A stretch of 9,584 nucleotides of DNA from Lachnospiraceae bacterium (GTDB taxonomy: Bacteria; Bacillota; Clostridia; Lachnospirales; Lachnospiraceae). Position 1 is the first letter of the stretch. The number at the start of each line of letters is the position of its first letter. Location of the stretch: NCBI GenBank assembly GCA_017391545.1, contig JAFOYD010000069.1, positions 1 through 9,584 on the forward strand. The letters are read 5' to 3'. A program made the position numbers and the translations under genes. The notes under the pieces are model-generated. The model searched no databases and was not told where the DNA came from. It saw only the letters and a program-made list of their open reading frames with translations. Shown in pieces: positions 1-5,256 of the stretch.

Positions 1-269
1 TTTATAATATTGAATATCTCGTAAACCGTCTTGGCTGTACGCTTTGACGAATATAGATCGAATGTATTATACAAAATCAGATATCCCGGTACAATTGCAA
101 CAAATGCCGTAAAATAGGTCTCGATCGGCAGGATACCGATGCCCGGCTTTGTCTCTTTAACATAACCGCTAAGCCACAAAAGCCATGATAACCAATAGGA
201 CGCTGATATGACCAGTGCATCGAGCAGTACAAGCAGTCTGTTAAAATACTTCTGATTATCTCTTATCAA
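1..269 (-). CDS. Undecaprenyl-phosphate sugar phosphotransferase, N-terminal part (partial)
   Basis: The minus strand is open from a TTG codon at 269-267 to the window edge (89 codons); the C-terminus lies outside. It begins MIRDNQKYFNRLLVLLDALV and continues with hydrophobic stretches at about residues 10-35 and 48-67, then a YNTFDLYSSKR-type stretch. This start, two early membrane helices and a Tyr/Phe-Asp-Leu-Tyr motif after the second helix are typical of the membrane domain of WcaJ-like polyprenyl-phosphate hexose-1-phosphate transferases. Those enzymes move a sugar-1-phosphate from a nucleotide sugar to undecaprenyl phosphate at the inner face of the membrane, the first step of a polysaccharide repeat unit. 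The catalytic sugar-transferase domain is not in the window, so the call rests on the N-terminal pattern and the locus. TTG is chosen because AAGGGTGAG lies just upstream and no ATG precedes it in frame. A promoter-like site upstream suggests separate expression from the glycosyltransferases. Confidence 0.72.
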   Translation of the reverse strand, partial: MIRDNQKYFNRLLVLLDALVISASYWLSWLLWLSGYVKETKPGIGILPIETYFTAFVAIVPGYLILYNTFDLYSSKRTAKTVYEIFNII

Positions 270-273
270 TCTT

Positions 274-282
274 CTCACCCTT
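274..282 (-). promoter_or_regulatory. Ribosome binding site that supports a TTG start
   Basis: AAGGGTGAG on the minus strand ends four bases before the TTG at 269; its AAGG core is nine bases from the start. It is an imperfect match to AAGGAGG, but it is the only purine-rich element near the first in-frame start codon, so it decides the start of the sugar phosphotransferase gene. Confidence 0.5.
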
Positions 283-336
283 ATTCCAATGGCAGGCTGT
301 GCCTAATATTTCCAAAAGGACACATCAACTCTTACC

Positions 337-365
337 ATTCTACAATATTTGAGCTAAAAGTACAA
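337..365 (-). promoter_or_regulatory. Putative sigma-A promoter for the sugar phosphotransferase gene
   Basis: On the minus strand TTGTAC (365-360) and TAGAAT (342-337) are separated by exactly 17 bases. The -10 box matches TATAAT at five of six positions; the -35 box keeps only the TTG strongly. An A/T-rich tract lies directly upstream (about 379-366), as in an UP element. The predicted transcript start near 330 leaves a leader of about 60 bases before the TTG start at 269. The site lies between the end of the glycosyltransferase at 400 and the next gene, where a promoter is plausible, but in AT-rich DNA such matches can arise by chance. Confidence 0.5.
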
Positions 366-378
366 CTTAAATTTTTTT

Positions 379-414
379 AGGCTTTCAAAATCATTAGAAT
401 CATGCAAAAAGCCT
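379..414. repeat. Imperfect inverted repeat at the 3' end of the glycosyltransferase gene
   Basis: AGGCTTT at 379-385 and AAAGCCT at 408-414 form a 7-bp inverted repeat with a 22-base spacer that spans the TGA stop codon at 402-400. On the minus-strand transcript it is followed by a run of A, not U, so it does not look like a standard intrinsic terminator. It could be a weak 3' end structure or chance. Confidence 0.3.
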
Positions 415-1377
415 TAGCATATTTCTCCAAAGCAGGAACTGTATAGACACGTAATTACACAATCGTTTCATACTGAATTTCTGTTTGTGTCGTTTCCCTG
501 CGGGACTGAGAGAAAGCTGTATCCCTTCCCAAAGTCCTAATAGATAGTTTTTCCCCATTCCCTTTTTTGCAAAGAACACAGTTTTTACCAAAAATCCCAA
601 AATCAAAAAAGGAAGATTTAAAATCAATTGAAAAAGCGGCATATTTTTGTAGATGATATAAATACTGTTTCTGGATGCCAATCCGGTCTTAAATGCATTG
701 TATCTGGAACCGCTTGTAGCGCTTCCTGCATGGTATACGATTGCGTTTGCTGCAAATCGGTTATGATATCCATGAATTTTGGCCCTGTAACCAATATCAA
801 TATCCTCAAAGTAGGCAAAGTGCTCCTCATCAAACAGTCCTACCTTGTCCGCTTCAAAAAGTTCCCTTCGGTAGATTGCTGCGCCTGCACACGCTGCGAA
901 GATCTCACAATCCTGATCATATCTTTCGGGCGGCTTTCCCTTGCCTCTGGCAAAAGCCCATCCCAGAGCGCAGTAGTAATCACCTGCGTCATCGATCTTG
1001 TCCCTGTCATATAGTGAGACCAGCTTTGCCGATGCAGAAAACAGTCTGCGCCCTTTATCCTTGTCCATCACCTTTTCAAGCTCATGCACAAAGGAAGGAT
1101 CTACCTGTGTATCATTGTTCAGCAGGATCACATACGGTGTGTGCGCTTCTTTGATGCCCTGATTGACCGCATAGCTAAAGCCCTTGTTTTCCTGATTCAC
1201 GATCAGACGAACCTGTGGAAATCTGTCCCGCACAAGCTCCATGCTTCCGTCTGCTGAAGCATTATCCACCACAATCACTTCAATGTCCGCAACCGTTCCG
1301 CCATACAGACTTTCCAGACATGCCTGAATATATTTGATTCCATTATAATTTGGTATAACAATGGTCGATTTTGTCAT
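400..1377 (-). CDS. Family 2 glycosyltransferase, WbbL/rhamnosyltransferase-like
   Basis: This 325-aa protein has one GT-A fold domain at about residues 3-215. Seen directly: the opening beta strand TIVIPNYNG (5-13), the nucleotide-binding VVDNASADGS (36-45), the DXD-equivalent NNDTQVD (87-93) and the acidic FEDIDIGYR (190-198), where the catalytic base is expected. These are the marks of COG1216-type enzymes, which include dTDP-rhamnosyltransferases of O-antigen and wall polysaccharide pathways; they transfer one sugar to a lipid-linked acceptor on the cytoplasmic face. A hydrophobic stretch at about 246-270, flanked by Lys residues, probably seats the protein on the membrane. Length is normal for the family. 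The start is supported by AAAGG eight bases upstream of ATG. The gene begins 21 bp after the preceding glycosyltransferase, so the two are almost certainly co-transcribed. The sugar is not readable; rhamnose is only a family-level guess. Confidence 0.9.
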   Translation of the reverse strand: MTKSTIVIPNYNGIKYIQACLESLYGGTVADIEVIVVDNASADGSMELVRDRFPQVRLIVNQENKGFSYAVNQGIKEAHTPYVILLNNDTQVDPSFVHELEKVMDKDKGRRLFSASAKLVSLYDRDKIDDAGDYYCALGWAFARGKGKPPERYDQDCEIFAACAGAAIYRRELFEADKVGLFDEEHFAYFEDIDIGYRAKIHGYHNRFAANAIVYHAGSATSGSRYNAFKTGLASRNSIYIIYKNMPLFQLILNLPFLILGFLVKTVFFAKKGMGKNYLLGLWEGIQLSLSPAGKRHKQKFSMKRLCNYVSIQFLLWRNMLRLFA

Positions 1378-1398
1378 CTGCCAAGCCTTTCTTTTATA

Positions 1399-2754
1399 TT
1401 ATAATGTCCTGACGCATACCGGGTCAAGCAGCAGCCTTGCCCCGTCCTTTAACAGCCTTTTACACAGCTTACTGCCAAGCTTCATAAGCTGCTTTCTTCC
1501 ATCAGCAGTCTTGTTCAATTCCATAATCCATTGTGGCAATTCTTTCCTGTCGGTGACAAGTGTACTCTCATATGGATGACCGGTCACTTCCTCATAAACC
1601 GACTGATATGCTTTGTTCACCGCCAGATTTCTCAGATCGAGCAGATCTGTATTCTGATACAGATCCATCCTGTTCATATATCCTGCATAGATCAGAGTCT
1701 GTCCTTTGTAATTTCCTGATACGATTTTTCCATGCTTTGCCACAAAACCGCCAACTGCCGCAAGATCCGGTCTGTGATTCAGGACACTGTTGCGGTATTC
1801 AATACGATAGAAGCCCAAATGCTTATTGTGTCGCACATCCACTTTCCATCCCATGCGGGCTGCAAAATCCGTCAGTGCCTTCTTGCCTGCCTCATAAGCA
1901 TACATCTTGCTCTGTGGATTCTCTGCCGTGGAATTCTCATGACAGCGCCAGTGATACAAAACCTTCGGCACATGCACGATCGCCTCTTCGACAGGCTTAG
2001 CATCTTTATTTTCCTTTTCCTTTAACAACAGACTGCTCACTACCCTGAGAATCAGATCATAGTCCTGTGAACCATCGAACTCTTTTCTGATCTTCAGCTT
2101 TCTGATCACATCTGCCTGAACGACCATAAAATGGCAGACATAATTGTTGGTCAGCAGAAGATCCAGGTTAAAGTCAAGCTTAAAATGCGGATCATAGAAC
2201 CGTTTTCCCAATGAGTCACACTTATCCTCGTCTGAATAAGCTAAAATAGGATGTCTGTCTGATATCGCATGTGCCATCTCATAAAGAGCATCTACTGTCA
2301 GCAGATCATCATGATCAAGCAGTCCGAAATAATCACCGGTTGCAAGCTCGATCGCCTTGTTGGTATTCTCAGAGATACCACCATTTTCTGCAAGTTTGAT
2401 ATATCTGATACGCGAATCCTGATATTGATCCACTGCATCCTTAACAAGGCCGCTGACACTCCCATCTGCGATAATAAGCTCCCAATTCCCATAGGTCTGT
2501 CCGATACAGCTTTCGATCAGGGCATTCATATATACCGTTTGTGTCTCATATGCAGGTACAAGAATGGAAAATTTTAGATCACATACACTCTTGTCATTTC
2601 TTTGTCTTTCAAGCGTCTCCTGATCCGGGATATGATACGTATAGTCCGCATAATACTTTGCCGTCACGCGCTCCCACGCTGCACAAAAAGCCTCCGCGTA
2701 GCCATTCTTTCTGCTGTAATTAATCGTTTTCCTAATATTCTGTATCAGTGACAT
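1399..2754 (-). CDS. Family 2 glycosyltransferase with complete first domain and remnant second domain
   Basis: A 451-aa protein. A 60-residue basic N-terminal region precedes a complete GT-A domain (about 61-275): FSILVPAYE (62-70), IADGS (95-99), DXD motif LLDHDDLL (145-152), YSDEDK (173-178), FDGSQDYDLILR (226-237) with the acidic catalytic region, and VPKVLYHWRCH (262-272). This is a cytoplasmic sugar transferase of a surface polysaccharide pathway. The C-terminal part (about 314-451) lines up with pieces of the second GT domain of the 666-aa paralogue at 5257-7257: AAVGGFV (332-338) with its GAVGAKL, and the DGARLLLDP region with its KGYLNVFTP. The NDP-binding half between them is missing. 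Start: a GTG four codons earlier (2766) is possible, but GGAG six bases before the ATG at 2754 favours the shorter form. It lies 51 bp after the GtrA-like gene and 21 bp before the next glycosyltransferase, suggesting one operon. Confidence 0.9.
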   Translation of the reverse strand: MSLIQNIRKTINYSRKNGYAEAFCAAWERVTAKYYADYTYHIPDQETLERQRNDKSVCDLKFSILVPAYETQTVYMNALIESCIGQTYGNWELIIADGSVSGLVKDAVDQYQDSRIRYIKLAENGGISENTNKAIELATGDYFGLLDHDDLLTVDALYEMAHAISDRHPILAYSDEDKCDSLGKRFYDPHFKLDFNLDLLLTNNYVCHFMVVQADVIRKLKIRKEFDGSQDYDLILRVVSSLLLKEKENKDAKPVEEAIVHVPKVLYHWRCHENSTAENPQSKMYAYEAGKKALTDFAARMGWKVDVRHNKHLGFYRIEYRNSVLNHRPDLAAVGGFVAKHGKIVSGNYKGQTLIYAGYMNRMDLYQNTDLLDLRNLAVNKAYQSVYEEVTGHPYESTLVTDRKELPQWIMELNKTADGRKQLMKLGSKLCKRLLKDGARLLLDPVCVRTL

Positions 2755-2789
2755 ACCAATCTCCACATGTAACTATTCAGTACCTTCAT
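2745..2789 (-). CDS. Possible 14-codon leader ORF overlapping the next glycosyltransferase start
   Basis: In the gap between the GtrA-like gene and the 451-aa glycosyltransferase, GGAG is followed six bases later by ATG and an open frame reading MKVLNSYMWRLVCH and then TGA. Its stop lies ten bases inside the glycosyltransferase gene (ATG at 2754), in another frame, so a ribosome finishing it would stop next to the larger gene's start. That arrangement is compatible with translational coupling. The peptide is too short to judge coding character, and it may be chance. Confidence 0.22.
   Translation of the reverse strand: MKVLNSYMWRLVCH
2761..2764 (-). promoter_or_regulatory. Ribosome binding site deciding the 2754 start
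   Basis: GGAG on the minus strand lies six bases before the ATG at 2754 and overlaps the bases just upstream of, and within, the alternative GTG start at 2766. A GTG start would lack a well-placed site of this kind, so the ATG is preferred. Confidence 0.6.
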
Positions 2790-2805
2790 AGTTATCTCCA
2801 TATTA

Positions 2806-3246
2806 TTATTTTTTTTCCAGGAATATTTTCCTGCTAACAAAATTATAAACCATTACAATGGCTGTCGCAATCACTTTAGATGCTGCAAACCATAATGTAT
2901 CGCTAAAGACTTCCATCAAAGCGGTACTTCCCTCATAAACGGCACTGCATGCAAGCAGTATGACCTCATTGACTCCAAGTCCAATCACACTCAAAATAAC
3001 AAAAATGACAAATTCTTTTCTCCTGCTCATGTCCTCTTTGCGTTCGAACACAAATTTCATGCTGAGGATATAGTTTACGACTACCGATATCGTAAATCCG
3101 ACAAAACCGCCGACTGCCGTGGCTGCGCTTCTGGATGTGACATTTATGAGCAGATGGAACAATGCTGTGGAAATCACAAAATCAATCAAGAAGCATAAGC
3201 CGCCTACAAAACCAAACTTAATAATCTGTGCAAACAATTTTTTCAT
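2806..3246 (-). CDS. GtrA-family four-helix membrane protein
   Basis: A 146-aa, very hydrophobic protein with four predicted membrane helices at about residues 9-33, 38-63, 78-102 and 118-138. It shows the GtrA (PF04138) pattern: FGFVGGLCFLIDF in helix 1, the VNYILSMKFVF motif at the end of helix 2, and YNFVSRKIFLEK at the C-terminus. Family members are thought to help move undecaprenyl-phosphate-linked sugars across the membrane, or to assist glycosyltransferases that modify teichoic acids, O-antigen or arabinogalactan; the exact role here is not known. Length is typical. The ATG at 3246 gives a normal MKK start but sits 12 bases after GGAG; a GTG at 3255 would sit only 3 bases after it, so the start is uncertain by three codons. 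It is the first gene after the hairpin that follows the mutase and is followed 51 bp later by a family 2 glycosyltransferase. I see no convincing promoter of its own. Confidence 0.88.
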   Translation of the reverse strand: MKKLFAQIIKFGFVGGLCFLIDFVISTALFHLLINVTSRSAATAVGGFVGFTISVVVNYILSMKFVFERKEDMSRRKEFVIFVILSVIGLGVNEVILLACSAVYEGSTALMEVFSDTLWFAASKVIATAIVMVYNFVSRKIFLEKK

Positions 3247-3296
3247 AAATAACACTAACTCCGTTTTTCTTTTTCATATACATTTTTTACAGAAAT

Positions 3297-3332
3297 GAAA
3301 CCAGACAGCTATGTTCATAGCCGTCCGGTCTC
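3297..3332 (-). terminator. Strong hairpin, probable intrinsic terminator after the phosphohexomutase gene
   Basis: The minus-strand transcript can form an uninterrupted 16-bp stem with a GAAC tetraloop, starting GAGACCGG and ending CTGGTTTC, 18 bases after the mutase stop codon. Three pairs are G.U wobbles in the minus-strand RNA; the same positions would be A.C mismatches in a plus-strand RNA, so the structure fits the direction of the genes. The downstream tract is U-rich but broken (AUUUCUGU), so termination may be partial, allowing some read-through to the GtrA-like gene. Confidence 0.72.
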
Positions 3333-3350
3333 ATCTTTATCCTATTTATT

Positions 3351-5078
3351 TTATTTCTCAATGACTGCCTTAACTTCGTTTGTGAGGTCCTCTACCTTCT
3401 TCTGTGCATCTTCAAGGCTTGTTCCCTTTACGCCCATGTAGAACTTAATCTTAGGCTCTGTTCCGGAAGGTCTTGCGCAGCACCAGGAATCATTGGTAAG
3501 GTCAAAGTATAATACATTGGACTTTGGAAGTCCTGTAGGATAGGTCTTTCCTGTCTCAAGCTCCGTGATGACATCGTTATCGTAATCTCTTAGACGAATC
3601 ACATCAAGCTCACCAAATTTCTTTGGTGGATTGCTTCTAAGCTTCTCCATCAGAGCTGCGATCTGCTTAGAACCGTCAATGCCCTTCATCGTGATCGCAT
3701 ACTGTGTTTCCTTGTAATAGCCATACTTCTCATAAATCTCAAGCATCATGTCATATAAGGTCTTACCATTCTTTTTGCACCATGCGGCAACCTCACACAG
3801 ACACATTACTGCTACAACAGCATCCTTATCCCTTGCATGTGTTCCTGCCAGACAGCCATAGCTCTCCTCAAGACCAAATACATAGTTATTTGAACCAGTC
3901 TGCTCAAACAGCTTGATCTGCTCACCGATGAACTTAAAGCCTGTAAGAACCTCAATCAGCTTTACACCGTATGCCTTTGTGATCGGAGCTGTCATGTTGG
4001 TTGTAACAATCGTTGTAACGAGGGCTGGGTTTTCAGGCATTGTACCTGTCGCTGTGCGCTCTCTTAAAATATACTCTGCAATCAGCATTCCTGACATATT
4101 ACCTGTAAATGCCTTGTATTCACCGCTCTTTGTATCAAGCGCATAAATACCAAGTCTGTCTGCATCAGGGTCTGTCGCAAGCACGATATCCGCGTTCTTC
4201 TCCTGAGCAAGCTTCAAGGCATATGTAAATGCCTTCGGATCCTCGGGGTTGGGATACTCAAGTGTTGTGAACTTCGGATCCGGATTCTCCTGTTCCGGTA
4301 CGACATATACGTTCTTGAAGCCAAGCTCTGAAAGAATTCTTCTTACAGGCTTGTTACCTGTACCACAAAGCGGTGTGTACACGATCTTAATATCATCAGC
4401 CACTTCCTTGATAACATCAGGATGGATGATCTGCTTCTTTAACTCTACCATGTATGCGTCGTCAATTTCCTTGCCGATCACCTGGTATAATCCTGCATTG
4501 ATAGCTTCCTGCTTATCCATGGTCTTAACCGTATGATAATCTGTTACAGCCTTGACCTCCTCGATAATCTCCTTATCCTTTGGTGCTGTGATCTGTGCAC
4601 CATCCTCCCAGTATACCTTATATCCGTTGTACTCTGGTGGATTATGGCTTGCTGTGATGACAATACCTGAGATACATCCAAGTGTTCTGAGTGCAAAAGA
4701 AAGTTCCGGTGTCGGTCTTAAAGAATCAAATACATAAGCCTTAATGCCATTCGCAGCCATACACAAAGCAGCCTCATCTGCAAACTCAGGCGACATAAAA
4801 CGTGAATCATATGCGATAGCAATACCCTTCTCTTGTCCATTTGCCTTGATAATATAATTTGCCAGACCTTGTGAAGCCTTTCTTACGGTATAGATATTCA
4901 TACGGTTCGTACCTGCGCCGATGACACCTCTAAGTCCACCTGTACCAAACTCAAGCTCTTTGTAAAAGCGCTCTTCGATTTCTGCCTCATTGTCCTTGAT
5001 CTTTAAAAGCTCATCCTTTGTTGCCTGGTCAAAATAATCATCATTCAGCCAGAAGTTAAATTCATCCATAAAACTCAT
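3351..5078 (-). CDS. pgcA: Phosphoglucomutase/phosphomannomutase (alpha-D-phosphohexomutase family)
   Basis: A 575-aa protein with all four signature loops of the alpha-D-phosphohexomutase superfamily: the phosphoserine loop TASHNPPEYNG with catalytic Ser144, the metal-binding loop DPDADR (303-308), the sugar-binding loop GLEESYG (402-408) and the phosphate-binding loop RPSGTEPK (536-543). It interconverts hexose-6-phosphate and hexose-1-phosphate (glucose, possibly also mannose) in the cytoplasm, which feeds UDP-glucose, dTDP-rhamnose or GDP-mannose synthesis for the surface polymer. Length is close to Bacillus PgcA (about 580 aa), hence the symbol; substrate preference is not certain from sequence. 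The start is well supported by GGAGG seven bases upstream of ATG. It has a good promoter upstream and a strong hairpin downstream, so it is probably a single-gene unit, or the first gene of a unit with partial read-through, inside a glycosyltransferase cluster. Confidence 0.95.
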   Translation of the reverse strand: MSFMDEFNFWLNDDYFDQATKDELLKIKDNEAEIEERFYKELEFGTGGLRGVIGAGTNRMNIYTVRKASQGLANYIIKANGQEKGIAIAYDSRFMSPEFADEAALCMAANGIKAYVFDSLRPTPELSFALRTLGCISGIVITASHNPPEYNGYKVYWEDGAQITAPKDKEIIEEVKAVTDYHTVKTMDKQEAINAGLYQVIGKEIDDAYMVELKKQIIHPDVIKEVADDIKIVYTPLCGTGNKPVRRILSELGFKNVYVVPEQENPDPKFTTLEYPNPEDPKAFTYALKLAQEKNADIVLATDPDADRLGIYALDTKSGEYKAFTGNMSGMLIAEYILRERTATGTMPENPALVTTIVTTNMTAPITKAYGVKLIEVLTGFKFIGEQIKLFEQTGSNNYVFGLEESYGCLAGTHARDKDAVVAVMCLCEVAAWCKKNGKTLYDMMLEIYEKYGYYKETQYAITMKGIDGSKQIAALMEKLRSNPPKKFGELDVIRLRDYDNDVITELETGKTYPTGLPKSNVLYFDLTNDSWCCARPSGTEPKIKFYMGVKGTSLEDAQKKVEDLTNEVKAVIEK

Positions 5079-5155
5079 ATTGCTACCTCCACATAAATTA
5101 TATTCGTTCGTGCTCTTAATTGCTTACATGCAATGCTACACTGTACTCCTCTTTT

Positions 5156-5184
5156 ATTAAAGCAAAAAATTAAATATATTTCAA
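5156..5184 (-). promoter_or_regulatory. Putative sigma-A promoter of the phosphohexomutase gene
   Basis: On the minus strand TTGAAA (5184-5179) and TTTAAT (5161-5156) are 17 bases apart; each matches the sigma-A consensus at five of six positions. The DNA around and upstream is strongly A/T rich. The predicted start near 5149 gives a leader of about 70 bases before the ATG at 5078, containing a small ATTGC/GCAAT hairpin but no recognised riboswitch. A perfect TATAAT at 5191-5186 just upstream lacks a matching -35 box and is a weaker candidate. Confidence 0.65.
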
Positions 5185-5256
5185 GATTATAAGCAAATTT
5201 AGCCAATTTTAGCTTGTTTTTAATCATTTTCGCATACTAAATAAGCATTTTTATAC

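Noticed and set aside
379..414. AGGCTTT/AAAGCCT inverted repeat as an intrinsic terminator
   Set aside because: The stem is only 7 bp with a 22-base loop, and the minus-strand RNA continues with A residues rather than a U-tract; listed only as a weak repeat.
628..1154. Overlapping plus-strand open frames of 128 and 137 codons
   Set aside because: Both lie antisense to the motif-bearing family 2 glycosyltransferase at 400-1377 and look Cys/Ser/Pro-rich, as shadow frames do.
3247..3296. Separate promoter for the GtrA-like gene
   Set aside because: The only -10-like sequence (TATATG) pairs with a poor -35 candidate inside the hairpin, so I do not call it.
5186..5191. Perfect TATAAT upstream of the mutase gene as the main promoter
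   Set aside because: No acceptable -35 hexamer lies 16-18 bases upstream, while TTGAAA-N17-TTTAAT just downstream fits on both boxes.
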